A stretch of DNA of 37,270 bases from Stagnimonas sp. (GTDB lineage: Bacteria; Pseudomonadota; Gammaproteobacteria; Nevskiales; Nevskiaceae). Location: the NCBI GenBank assembly GCA_030696045.1, contig JAUYNO010000026.1, positions 1-37,270 of the forward strand. Direction: 5' to 3'. Made by a program: the position numbers and the translations under genes. Shown in pieces: positions 23,344 through 31,277 of this stretch. Every line of letters starts with the position of its first letter. Within the stretch, counting starts at the first letter, position 1. Below the pieces are notes generated by a model, which saw only the letters and a program-made list of their open reading frames with translations, made no database searches and was not told the origin of the DNA.

Positions 23344-24426
23344 ATGCGTTTCATCAAATGGAGCCTGGGCCTCATCGCCCTGCTCGCGCTCAGCAGCTAC
23401 AGCCTGCTGATGCTGCCCGCCGTGCAGGACCGGCTGATCGACAAGGTCATCCGCAAGAACGTCGACAACAGCGCCGCGCAGGCGCTGTTCAATGACGATG
23501 CGATGCGGCTGCTGGTCTGCGGCAGCGGCTCGCCGCTGCCGCACAAGACCCGGGCGCGGCCCTGCCTGGCGGTGATCGCCGGCGGCAAGTTCTACGTCGT
23601 CGACACCGGCCCCGGCTCCTGGAACCAGCTGGCGCTGCGCCGCATCCCCGGCGAGCGCATCGGCGCCATCCTCTACACCCACTTCCACTCTGACCACATC
23701 GGCGAGCTGGGCGAATTCAACATGCAGACCTGGGTCGCCGGCCGGCCCGCTCCCCTGCCGGTGTACGGCCCCGCCGGGGTCGAGCGCCTGGTCGCCGGCT
23801 ACCGCGAGGCCTATGCGCTCGACAACGGCTACCGCACCGCCCATCACGGCGCCGCACTGCTGCCACCGGAACGCGGCGAGATGCTGGCGCAGCGGCTGGA
23901 GCTGCCTGCCGACGGCCACCGGGTGCCGGCCTTCGAGGATGGCGAGCTGAAGGTGTCGGTGTTCGCGGTGCACCACGAACCGATCGAGCCGGCGGTGGGT
24001 TATCGCTTCGACTACAAGGGCCGCTCGCTGGTGATCAGCGGCGACACCCGCCGCGACGAGCGCATGATCGCCGCCGCCCAGGGCGCCGACGTACTGGCGC
24101 ACGAGGCGCAGTCGCAGCACCTGGTCGCGCGCATGCAGGCCCTGGCCGCCGAGGGCGGGCGGCCGCGCATCGCAAAGATCTTCGGCGACATCCCCAGCTA
24201 TCACACCAGCCCGGTGGAGGCGGCGGAGCTGGCCAATGCCGCGCAGGTGCCGCTGCTGCTGCTCTACCACCTCACGCCCTCGCCGCCCAACCGCATCGCC
24301 GAGCGGGTGTTCATGCGCGGCGTGAAGGAAATGCGTCCCAGGGGCGTGGCAGTGGCCGACGACGGTACGCTGATCACCCTGCCGCTGGCCGGCGGCGCAC
24401 CCAAGGTCGGTCGCTTCGACCCCTAA
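23344..24426 (+). CDS. Membrane-anchored metallo-beta-lactamase-fold hydrolase
   Basis: A 360-residue protein with an N-terminal hydrophobic anchor (SLGLIALLALSSYSLLML). An RNase Z/arylsulfatase-like MBL fold follows: GSGSPLPHKTRARPCLAVIA, VVDTGPGSW, the zinc-binding YTHFHSDHIGEL (HFHSDH at 113-118), FAVHHEP, VISGDTRRDE and a late YHLTP. Such proteins are zinc-dependent phosphodiesterases, lactonases or hydrolases; the anchor suggests a periplasmic active site and the substrate is unknown. The ATG has AGGAGA upstream. It lies 32 bp after the hupE-like gene and is probably the last gene of the parvulin-HupE-MBL transcript. Copy A has no such gene. Confidence 0.88.
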   Translation: MRFIKWSLGLIALLALSSYSLLMLPAVQDRLIDKVIRKNVDNSAAQALFNDDAMRLLVCGSGSPLPHKTRARPCLAVIAGGKFYVVDTGPGSWNQLALRRIPGERIGAILYTHFHSDHIGELGEFNMQTWVAGRPAPLPVYGPAGVERLVAGYREAYALDNGYRTAHHGAALLPPERGEMLAQRLELPADGHRVPAFEDGELKVSVFAVHHEPIEPAVGYRFDYKGRSLVISGDTRRDERMIAAAQGADVLAHEAQSQHLVARMQALAAEGGRPRIAKIFGDIPSYHTSPVEAAELANAAQVPLLLLYHLTPSPPNRIAERVFMRGVKEMRPRGVAVADDGTLITLPLAGGAPKVGRFDP

Positions 24427-24572
24427 AAAAAACCACAGGGTTGCGGGCGGCGCTGCTGCTACAGTGCCGTCAGGGACTGGACCACGCTGCGCGTCACGAG
24501 GCGCGCTGGCGATCACAGCGGGACAACAGCACGGCAGCGCTGTCAGGGCCACCGGGGTCCGTCGCTCCACGC

Positions 24573-25394
24573 ATGCAACTAGGGAGCGCCGGCTTGCTGC
24601 CGTTCATTTCGATAGGGCCATTCCAGTTCGCCAGCTACGGCATCCTGCTGGTGACGGGCTTGTTCGTCGGCTACTACCTGCTGCGCGCCGACCTGGCTCG
24701 CCGTCAGCTCAACATCAATCCGCTGGTAGTGGTGCTGGCTATCGGACTCAGCGGCCTGCTCGGCTCCAAGCTCTATCTCGCCATCGAAAATCCGGCGCAA
24801 CTTCTTGCCGATCCGGGCTTCCTGCTGAATCGCTCCGGCTACACCTTCTATGGTGCGGTGATCAGCGGCGTGCTGGTGGTCTTGGTGCTGGCGCGGATTT
24901 ATCGGGTGCGCAGCCTGAGCATTTTCGATGCCGTCTCCGCCGAAGCCGCCATCGGCTACGGCATCGGCCGGCTGGGCTGCCTCCTTGCAGGCGATGGCGA
25001 CTACGGCACGGCGACCTCGCTGCCCTGGGGCATGAGCTTTCCGAATGGCCTGGTGCCGACGCTGGAACGGGTCCATCCGACCCCGCTCTACGAATTCTTC
25101 GCGGCCGCGATCATCGCGCTCTACCTGTGGCGCCTGGGCGCGCGACGCCTGAGCGCGCCGGACTTTGCTGGCGAGGTCTTTGCACGCTATCTGCTGCTGA
25201 CCGGCGTGGCGCGCTTTCTGGTCGAGTTCATCCGGCTCAATCCGCCCGGGCTCTGGGGCTTGAGCAATGCCCAGCAGGTCGCGCTGATGTCGATCAGCGC
25301 CGGAGTCATTCTGCAAACCGTCGTGTGGCTGCGGCACCGCACACCGGCTGTTCATTCCATTGCCGAGACGGGAACCACCGGGAACATTCAATGA
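24573..25394 (+). CDS. Lgt-like prolipoprotein diacylglyceryl transferase paralogue
   Basis: A 273-residue protein with about seven membrane helices and the Lgt family layout: GPFQFASYGILLVTGLFVGY at the N-terminus, TFYGAVISG, the signature GRLGCLLAGDGDYG (132-145), HPTPLYEFF and a C-terminal FLVEFIRLNPPGLWGLSNAQ. Lgt moves diacylglycerol from phosphatidylglycerol to the lipobox cysteine. Arg133 matches essential Arg143 of E. coli Lgt by position. The His103 position is tyrosine here (FYG instead of FHG) and the Asn146 position is cysteine, so this is a variant. The ATG at 24573 places the first helix correctly but has no clear ribosome site. It overlaps the next gene, a lipoprotein, by 4 bp. 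Confidence 0.82.
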   Translation: MQLGSAGLLPFISIGPFQFASYGILLVTGLFVGYYLLRADLARRQLNINPLVVVLAIGLSGLLGSKLYLAIENPAQLLADPGFLLNRSGYTFYGAVISGVLVVLVLARIYRVRSLSIFDAVSAEAAIGYGIGRLGCLLAGDGDYGTATSLPWGMSFPNGLVPTLERVHPTPLYEFFAAAIIALYLWRLGARRLSAPDFAGEVFARYLLLTGVARFLVEFIRLNPPGLWGLSNAQQVALMSISAGVILQTVVWLRHRTPAVHSIAETGTTGNIQ

Positions 25395-26557
25395 CCAACA
25401 AATTCGATGGCATGACCAGCCGGGATCGCCAGTGGCTTCCGGGGCCATTCGCGGCCGTGGCCTGGCTGGGCGCTGCGGCGCTCGGCGGCAGCTTCGTGCT
25501 CGGCTGCGGCGGTGGCGTCGGCGATGGCAGTCTCGTCATCCCTGAGGATCAGATGATGGCGATCTCCACTGCCGGCCAGATCAAGATCTATGACGACCTC
25601 GCCGAGCTGGCCACGACCGGCGCCGCGCCGGTACCCGCGCAGACCATCATCGCCGCGAATGTGCTGAGCGTGGCCTTTGACTCCGCCGGCAATCTCTACT
25701 ACTTGGCCAACAACGGCAGCGTCGGCTCGAATGCCTCGTTCTTTTCCTGCCCGCTGCCGAGTACCGGGCTGCCGTTTGCCACCTGCACTGCGGTCGGCGG
25801 CGTGATTCCCGGCGGTCAGTGGCTGGCGATCAATGCCAGCAGTACCGTCTTCGCAACTTCGCGGAATGCGACCACCGGCAGCGTGGTCTCATTCCCCCTC
25901 GCCAGCGGTCCGCCGGCAAGCCCCAGCGTGGTCTACACCTCCACCACGGCGCCTGCTGCCTACGGCGGCATTGCAGTGGACGCCAGCAACACCCTGTACG
26001 TCACCGAACAGGGCTCGGCCACCAGCATCGCCCACAAGCTGTTCAAGTGCACGAGTGCCTGCCAGGGTACATCCGGCAGCCAGCTGGATCTCACCGCCAA
26101 CATCACCAGCGGCAATCCCGACAGCGCGCCGGGCGGCCCGCTGGCCACCAACCTGGGCTCAACCAATCTGTTTGTCGGCGCCGCGAGCACCAACCCCCGT
26201 TCACCGCAAACACGGCCCGTGGCCTTCGTCTGCGCTGCGGGATCGAGCGGCGGCCTCAGTTGCCAGGCCCGCACCGCGACCTTCCCGTTGCTGTTCGGCG
26301 CCGATAGTCCCTTCGTGAATTCGGTCGGCATCGCCGCCAGCGACAGCAACGAGGTCTACGACGCAGCGCTGCTTGATGACGGTGGCGACACCGCCGCAGT
26401 GCTCGGCCCGAGCTTCTTCGGCTTCCTGGCGGCCGGACCCCAGTTCGCCTGCTCCAGCACGCCCAGCACCTGTCGGGTCAACCAGCTGCCGTCGGTGCCG
26501 ATCAACTCGATGCCCGCTTCGGTGCCTTACGGACTGGCCATCTCGCCCTTGAATTGA
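25391..26557 (+). CDS. Lipoprotein with beta-propeller-like repeats, coupled to the Lgt paralogue
   Basis: A 388-residue protein with a long basic N-terminus, a hydrophobic core (FAAVAWLGAAALGGSFVLGC) and lipobox VLGC with Cys39, followed by Gly-rich sequence. The body has recurring patterns: VLSVAFDSAGNLYYLANNG, GIAVDASNTLYVTEQG and VGIAASDSNEVYDAALLDDG. These resemble blades of an NHL/SGL-type beta-propeller. Paired cysteines (FSCPLPSTGLPFATC, FKCTSACQG, FACSSTPSTC) suggest disulfides. I do not recognise a specific function. The ATG overlaps the Lgt paralogue's stop as ATGA, and its own stop overlaps the next ATG by one base, so the three genes form a coupled operon. Confidence 0.78.
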   Translation: MTNKFDGMTSRDRQWLPGPFAAVAWLGAAALGGSFVLGCGGGVGDGSLVIPEDQMMAISTAGQIKIYDDLAELATTGAAPVPAQTIIAANVLSVAFDSAGNLYYLANNGSVGSNASFFSCPLPSTGLPFATCTAVGGVIPGGQWLAINASSTVFATSRNATTGSVVSFPLASGPPASPSVVYTSTTAPAAYGGIAVDASNTLYVTEQGSATSIAHKLFKCTSACQGTSGSQLDLTANITSGNPDSAPGGPLATNLGSTNLFVGAASTNPRSPQTRPVAFVCAAGSSGGLSCQARTATFPLLFGADSPFVNSVGIAASDSNEVYDAALLDDGGDTAAVLGPSFFGFLAAGPQFACSSTPSTCRVNQLPSVPINSMPASVPYGLAISPLN

Positions 26558-27228
26558 TGGAGGCGCGCAAGTCCGTCACTGCGGAGGTACCCGCCGAGCA
26601 GCGTCCCTGGAAAGAGGCGCTGCTCTGGCTGCTGTTGCTGGCGCCCGGATTCCTGCTGGCCTACACCGCGATCAATCGCTACACCGCAGGGCTGCCGGCG
26701 GCGCAGGTGGGCGAGGTCGGTATGGACTGGGAGCGGGCGATCCCGTTCTGGCCCTGGACGATCCTGCCCTACCTGAGCATCAACCTGCTGTACGCGGGCT
26801 CACCCTTTGTCTGCGAAACCCGCCGGGAATTGCGGACGCATGTGCTGCGCTTCGTGCTGATGACGGCGATCTCGGCGATCTGCTTCCTGCTGTGGCCGCT
26901 GCGCTTCAGTGCCACGCGGCCGGAGGTGGACGACCTGCCCGGCCTGCTGTTCGCGCTGCTCGGCTTGGTCGATAACGTCCACAACCAGGCGCCCTCGCTG
27001 CACATCAGCCTGCTGGTGGTCCTCTGGGATTGCTATCGCCGGCACTGCCCATCGCGCTGGCAATGGCTGCTGCATCTGGGCTTCGTCGCCATCGCGGCCT
27101 CCGTGCTGACCACCTGGCAGCACCACGCGTTTGATCTGGTTTCCGGCCTGGCCCTGGGTGCCGCGGTGTGCCGCGCCATCCCGCTGCCGCCGCCCCGGGC
27201 TCGCCGCGCGGCGGGGCCCGAGCAATAA
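26557..27228 (+). CDS. PAP2-like membrane phosphatase/transferase
   Basis: A 223-residue protein with about six membrane helices. It carries PSLH (146-149, in NQAPSLHISLL) and TWQHHAFDLVSGLALG, with His189 and Asp193 spaced H-x3-D; these match the second and third motifs of the PAP2 / inositol-phosphorylceramide-synthase superfamily. The first PAP2 motif (KxxxxxxRP) is not evident. Family members dephosphorylate lipid phosphates or transfer phospho head groups. The ATG overlaps the lipoprotein stop by one base (TGATG), so it is the third coupled gene of the Lgt-like operon. It converges on the large lipoprotein gene with 20 bp between stops. Lipid or lipoprotein processing is inferred from this context. 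Confidence 0.78.
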   Translation: MEARKSVTAEVPAEQRPWKEALLWLLLLAPGFLLAYTAINRYTAGLPAAQVGEVGMDWERAIPFWPWTILPYLSINLLYAGSPFVCETRRELRTHVLRFVLMTAISAICFLLWPLRFSATRPEVDDLPGLLFALLGLVDNVHNQAPSLHISLLVVLWDCYRRHCPSRWQWLLHLGFVAIAASVLTTWQHHAFDLVSGLALGAAVCRAIPLPPPRARRAAGPEQ

Positions 27229-27248
27229 GCCAGCGCCGAGGGCCGCGC

Positions 27249-28964
27249 TCAGTAGCCGCAGACCGCCGCCGAACGACCCTCCTCCTGCGCCGCCATCACC
27301 TCCGCCACCGCGATGCCGGGGTCGGGGAAGGGCGTCGGTAGGGCGACCACCTCGCTGGCGCGGGTGAAGCTCCAGCAGGGCATCTGGATACTCAGCTTGC
27401 CCGGCGTCGCCGACAGCGGCCCGGTGAGAAAACGCTGGCTGCCGAAATGGGTGCTGATGAAGCTCTGCACCGCCGGCGGCTGCGCCGATAGCTGGGTCCA
27501 GATCGCCCTGGGCACCTCGACCGCCGAGCGGTAGAGGTGGGGATTGCTGTCGAGCCCGCGCGCGCGCCGCTCCTGGCGCAGGCCGTCGGTGCTGTGCAGG
27601 ATCAGCTCCAGCGGCTGGCCGTCGATATCGATCCGCAGCCGGGCCGGGGAGCAGTAGGGGTTGAAGTCGCTCACCTCGGCGGCGTGGCCGTCGATGCTGC
27701 CGCTGTAGCGGGCGTCCTCGGGCTGATAGCGGCTGGGCCCCGGCAGCGGCAGCTCGGTGCCCTGGATGGTCTCGCCGGTAATCACGAACTGCCAGCGGCT
27801 CTCGCCGAGATCCTTCTGCCAGTAGCCGCTGCGACCACCCGCGTCCCAGCCTTCGACACGCAGGATCCGGTGCCGGGTATCGGGCGGCAGCTTGCGCAGG
27901 CTGAGCCGGTTGGTGTGGCGCCCCGGGATCGCGCTGTGCGCGATCCAGTCCGGCGCCGGCAACTGGAACAGCGGTGCGGCGACGCCATCCTGGTCCTGCC
28001 AGGAGTAGTCGAAGAACACCGTGTTGGCGCCGGACACATCGAACTCGTAGAGCCGGGTGTAGACCCGCCCTTCGCGGCTGACCACCATCAGGGTGGAACC
28101 GCTGCCGCTCAGCCCGGCCAGCGCCACCGTGCCGCGTTCGGGCCCGCAGACCTCGCGGCTGTCGTCGCTGGGCAGCCAGGGGTCCATGTAGGTGATGCGC
28201 AGGCCGTCGCCGCGCAGGGCGTAGACCGTGAGGATGCCGAACACCGCCTGCTCACGGCCGGCGGAATCGACATAGGACAGGTCGTCACCGGAGGTATGCG
28301 AAGTGGCCCAGTACTGGGCGTCATCGGGGACCTGCTCGCCCATGTCGGTCCAGAACGGCGCGCCCCAGCGCCGGGTCCAGCCGCTGCTGCCGGGGCCGTA
28401 GTTGGCGCCATCCCAGCTGTAGATCCAGCGCTGCTGGTCGAGCGCCAGCACCACGGTGCCATCGGCCGAGACCGCCGAGACTTTTCCCTGCAGGCAGGAC
28501 GGCACCAGCATCTCCCGCCAGGGCTCGTGGACGCCGCTGACTTCGGCGTTCGCCTTCACGAACAGCCGGCCCTCGCGCACCGCGAAATAGTGGCTGCCGG
28601 TGTAGGTCTCGGTGGTGCCGCGCAGGTGGATCAGCGCCGGCAGCGTAACCGCGATGCGCGGCTCCGCCGCCGCGCCACCATCAATGGCATCCGGCCCCGC
28701 CGAACCCGGCTCGACCGGCGGGCTGGTGAGCAGGCCGGTGGTACCCAGGTAGTCGTTCGGACAGAGCGGATCGGGCAGCGTGCGGCTGCCGGCGGCAGGG
28801 CCGACGTCGCTGACCGGTGGACGGGCGAGCACCTGGGTATCGACCGAGCCGGTGCCCGGGCCGGGGCTGCTGCTGTCACCGCAGGCCGCCAGCAACAGCA
28901 GGCCCAGCAGGGCGAGCGGGTGGCCGGGTCGGGGCTGGGGCTGACGATGGGACGCGCGAGTCAT
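27249..28964 (-). CDS. Large lipoprotein of unknown function
   Basis: A 571-residue protein with a lipoprotein signal (LALLGLLLLAAC, Cys28) followed by a Gly/Ser/Pro-rich linker. No catalytic motif was recognised. The middle part contains short beta-rich segments such as VSAVSADGTVVLALDQQRWIY and GSTLMVVSREGRVYTRLYEF, which could be propeller blades. The few cysteines are mostly far apart. The start at 28964 gives a normal lipoprotein signal directly, though the upstream ribosome site is weak. It is convergent with the Lgt-lipoprotein-PAP2 operon and could be another substrate of that Lgt paralogue; this is only proximity-based inference. Confidence 0.78.
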   Translation of the reverse strand: MTRASHRQPQPRPGHPLALLGLLLLAACGDSSSPGPGTGSVDTQVLARPPVSDVGPAAGSRTLPDPLCPNDYLGTTGLLTSPPVEPGSAGPDAIDGGAAAEPRIAVTLPALIHLRGTTETYTGSHYFAVREGRLFVKANAEVSGVHEPWREMLVPSCLQGKVSAVSADGTVVLALDQQRWIYSWDGANYGPGSSGWTRRWGAPFWTDMGEQVPDDAQYWATSHTSGDDLSYVDSAGREQAVFGILTVYALRGDGLRITYMDPWLPSDDSREVCGPERGTVALAGLSGSGSTLMVVSREGRVYTRLYEFDVSGANTVFFDYSWQDQDGVAAPLFQLPAPDWIAHSAIPGRHTNRLSLRKLPPDTRHRILRVEGWDAGGRSGYWQKDLGESRWQFVITGETIQGTELPLPGPSRYQPEDARYSGSIDGHAAEVSDFNPYCSPARLRIDIDGQPLELILHSTDGLRQERRARGLDSNPHLYRSAVEVPRAIWTQLSAQPPAVQSFISTHFGSQRFLTGPLSATPGKLSIQMPCWSFTRASEVVALPTPFPDPGIAVAEVMAAQEEGRSAAVCGY

Positions 28965-29239
28965 TGAACGTAGGTAGGTCTGATGGCGACGGCCGACAGC
29001 ATCTCATCTGCTGGCGAGCTGCAACAGGAGAAGAGGCAGGTCGCTCGTGCGCCTTAAAGTAGGGAGCAAGATGTTGCTATCCGAGGTAGCGGAATCATCG
29101 TGCCGATTTTCCGTGCTGGCTGCGATCATGGACATCAAATGGCCGTTGGACTGAGGCAGACACCCGAGAAATTGCCCAACCTGGCGGGTCATGAAACGCT
29201 CTCGCGCCCTAGCTGCGCGCCTTAGGTCGAAGGTTTTCA

Positions 29240-29578
29240 GTGCGCAACGTTCTCTTCATCTGCGGTAGGAACAAGTGGCGTAGTCCCACCGCAGAGCAGG
29301 TTTTCTCGGAGCACCCAGCAATTCAGTGCGCTTCCGCGGGCTTGAGCAGAGATGCTGAAGTTCCTGTTTCAATCGAGCTGATCGAATGGGCTGAGCTAAT
29401 CTTCGTCATGGAGAAGCAGCACAGGTCGAAGTTGTTGGCACAGTTCAAGCCGCAGCTACGAAGCAAAAAACTGGTGTGCCTCGACATTCCAGATAACTAC
29501 AAATTCATGGAGCCTGCGCTGGTCAGGCTGCTCGAAAGAAAGGTCACGCCGTTTCTGCCAGCGGCTGGCCGTGCGTAG
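29240..29578 (+). CDS. Low-molecular-weight protein tyrosine phosphatase-like protein
   Basis: A 112-residue cytosolic protein beginning NVLFICGRNKWRSPTAEQVF. C8-x5-R14-S15 is the phosphate-binding loop of LMW-PTP/arsenate-reductase folds. WAELIFVMEKQHRSKL matches the typical helix after the third strand. In place of the usual DPxY acid loop it has DIPDNYKF, as in a compact branch of this family. It is shorter than canonical LMW-PTPs (about 150 residues). The GTG start has AAGG upstream. Base composition is AT-richer than the surroundings, which suggests independent acquisition. The 275 bp before it shows no gene I can support. Confidence 0.82.
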   Translation: MRNVLFICGRNKWRSPTAEQVFSEHPAIQCASAGLSRDAEVPVSIELIEWAELIFVMEKQHRSKLLAQFKPQLRSKKLVCLDIPDNYKFMEPALVRLLERKVTPFLPAAGRA

Positions 29579-29652
29579 ATCAAGGGCGCACCGCGGTTCT
29601 CGCGGCGCCGTGTCGACTGACGCCGAGCCCTCGGACTACTCAGGAAAGATCG

Positions 29653-29862
29653 GTGCGAATTTTCCTAACCATGGCCACCTACCTCGTATCGCTCGCACTC
29701 GTGGCGGTTGCGGCTTTTTTCGTGGTCATCGTCCTGGCAGGGCCGCATTCCGATCTGCTCCCGGGCTGGCTTTCCGCCGTGGTCCTGGCGCTGGGATGGC
29801 TGGCGGTCTTTGTCCTGCCGGCGCTGTTGGCCCGGCTTGCATGGCGGCGCTTGGGCCCCTGA
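29653..29862 (+). CDS. Small two-helix membrane protein
   Basis: A 69-residue hydrophobic peptide with two predicted membrane helices (YLVSLALVAVAAFFVVIVLAG and WLSAVVLALGWLAVFVLPAL) and a basic C-terminal end. AGGAAAG lies before the GTG at 29653; the ATG at 29671 is an alternative start giving 63 residues. No family recognised. It lies 25 bp before another small membrane protein gene, so they may be co-transcribed. A longer frame in another phase (29571-29930) looks like a shadow. Confidence 0.55.
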   Translation: MRIFLTMATYLVSLALVAVAAFFVVIVLAGPHSDLLPGWLSAVVLALGWLAVFVLPALLARLAWRRLGP

Positions 29863-29887
29863 CTCAACCCCGACCTCGCCAAGCCCC

Positions 29888-30241
29888 ATGCGCGACCCGC
29901 TCCCGAGCATCTCGGCGCCGAGGGCCCTGATCCTGGTCAAGCTGGCACACACCCTGGTCTGGGCTGCGTTCGCCGGCTGCATCCTGGCCCTGCCGCTGGC
30001 GTCCTGGCTCGGGGAGCACCGTATCGCCGGCTGGCTCGCCGCCATCGTCGCCGGCGAGGTCGCCGTGCTCGCCGGCAACCGCTGGCGCTGCCCGCTCACG
30101 GCGGTCGCCGCCCGGTACACCAGCGACCGGCGCCCGAACTTCGACATCTACCTTCCGGCCTGGCTGGCCGAGCACAACCAGCGCATCTTCGGCACGCTCT
30201 ATTTCGCCGGCCTGATCTACGCCTTCGCACGCTGGGTGTGA
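29888..30241 (+). CDS. Small membrane protein, DUF2784-like
   Basis: A 117-residue protein with about three membrane helices. Features are KLAHTLVWAAFAGCILALPL, GNRWRCPLTAVAARYT, FDIYLPAWLAEHNQRIFGTL and a final helix. The NxWxCPLT element resembles DUF2784-like integral membrane proteins, which are of unknown function. The ATG at 29888 is chosen because the conserved part starts soon after; the longer frame to 29708 overlaps the upstream small protein and lacks coding character. It is followed by the globin gene on the same strand after about 146 bp. Confidence 0.68.
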   Translation: MRDPLPSISAPRALILVKLAHTLVWAAFAGCILALPLASWLGEHRIAGWLAAIVAGEVAVLAGNRWRCPLTAVAARYTSDRRPNFDIYLPAWLAEHNQRIFGTLYFAGLIYAFARWV

Positions 30242-30387
30242 ACGGCTGCGGCCGGAGCCACGGAACCCCGGCACGCCCGCCGCCCTTTGAGCCGCCGGAT
30301 CACGGCGCCGGTCGCGCGTTCCGGCGGGGCGGGGTCGGCCGACGCAGGCTGCCCACCCAAACCTTCAAGCACTCGCAGCCCGCGCCC

Positions 30388-30798
30388 ATGACCCCCCATC
30401 AGATCCAGCTGGTCCAGACCTCCTTCGCCCAGGTCGCGCCAATCGCCGACACCGCCGCGGAGCTGTTCTACCAGCGCCTGTTCGCCACCGACCCGACCGC
30501 CAGCGCCCTGTTCAAGGGCGACATGAAGGAACAGGGCCGCAAGCTGATGCAGATGATCGGGGTGGCGGTGAAGGGCCTCGACCGGCTCGACAGTATCGTG
30601 CCGGCCGTGCAGGCCCTGGGCCGGCGGCATCGGGGCTATGGCGTGACCGAGGCCCAGTACGACAGCGTCGGCGCCGCCCTGCTCTGGACCCTGGGTCAGG
30701 GCCTGGGCGCGGCCTTCACCGCCGAGGTCCAGGAGGCCTGGACCCTGGCCTACGGAATCCTGGCGACGACGATGAAGGACGCCGCCAAGGCCGGCTGA
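30388..30798 (+). CDS. Single-domain haemoglobin-like globin
   Basis: A 136-residue globin of the bacterial single-domain (Vitreoscilla haemoglobin/flavohaemoglobin-like) group. TAAELFYQRLFATDPTASAL forms the A-B-C helices, the proximal haem ligand is His81 in LGRRHRGYGV, and WTLAYGILATTMKDAA is the final H helix. No reductase domain follows. Such proteins bind oxygen or nitric oxide and may protect against NO or aid oxygen supply. I chose the ATG at 30388 because the globin fold starts at once; no good ribosome site is visible. It is separate from its neighbours by 146 and 221 bp, so probably transcribed on its own. Confidence 0.88.
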   Translation: MTPHQIQLVQTSFAQVAPIADTAAELFYQRLFATDPTASALFKGDMKEQGRKLMQMIGVAVKGLDRLDSIVPAVQALGRRHRGYGVTEAQYDSVGAALLWTLGQGLGAAFTAEVQEAWTLAYGILATTMKDAAKAG

Positions 30799-31019
30799 AC
30801 CGGGGCGTCCGCACAGCCACGGAATCCATCCCGGCAGCAGCGGGCGCGCAGCCGGGGCCGGCGGGCCGGAACTACCGCTCATTTCGCGACTTCGCGCCGC
30901 TGCTCGGCTCGGCCCGCCGGCGCTGCCGATCACAGCGATCATCGGTCGCATCGCCAGGCTTGGGCACCTGCCCTGGCCGGCGAATTTTGATCGGCCTGGC
31001 TCAGCTACAGGAAGCATCC

Positions 31020-31244
31020 ATGGACAAAGGCAAACTGGAATCCGTCCGCGACAACGCCGCCAATGGCGCGCTGCAAGCGCGTGGCGTCATCGAGGCGGCA
31101 GTCGACCAGGGCGAACTGCCGCGCTGGGTACTGGAAATCTGCGAAGCCTGGGAACGCTCCTCGCTTGCCTACGGCGCCGCCAGCGCACAGCTGCGGCAGG
31201 CGCCGCCCCGGCTGACGCTCGAAGCCAGTCCGCACCTGCACTGA
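31020..31244 (+). CDS. Small hypothetical protein
   Basis: A 74-residue, probably cytosolic and helical protein. AGGAAGC precedes the ATG at 31020 at proper spacing, which supports translation. No family recognised; sequence such as VRDNAANGALQARGVIEAAV suggests an amphipathic helix. It converges on algA with 33 bp between the stops. Confidence 0.5.
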   Translation: MDKGKLESVRDNAANGALQARGVIEAAVDQGELPRWVLEICEAWERSSLAYGAASAQLRQAPPRLTLEASPHLH

Positions 31245-31258
31245 CCCCGCCCTACCCC

Positions 31259-31273
31259 CGGGGCGCCGCCCCG
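31259..31273. terminator. GC-rich hairpin between algA and the convergent small gene
   Basis: CGGGGC-GCC-GCCCCG, a 6-bp stem with a 3-base loop, in the 33-bp gap between two convergent stops. There is no T-tract on either side, so a role as a terminator is uncertain. Confidence 0.3.
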
Positions 31274-31277
31274 AGGC

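Noticed and set aside
24441..24572. N-terminal extension of the Lgt paralogue
   Set aside because: The extra 44 codons are charged and lack similarity to Lgt; the first membrane helix begins right after the ATG at 24573.
29004..29192. 62-codon minus-strand frame before the LMW-PTP-like gene
   Set aside because: No ribosome site, no recognisable family and too short to support.
29571..29930. 119-codon plus-strand frame overlapping the two small membrane proteins
   Set aside because: Composition is arginine/glycine-rich without hydrophobic pattern, whereas the alternative frames give clean membrane helices and one has a ribosome site.
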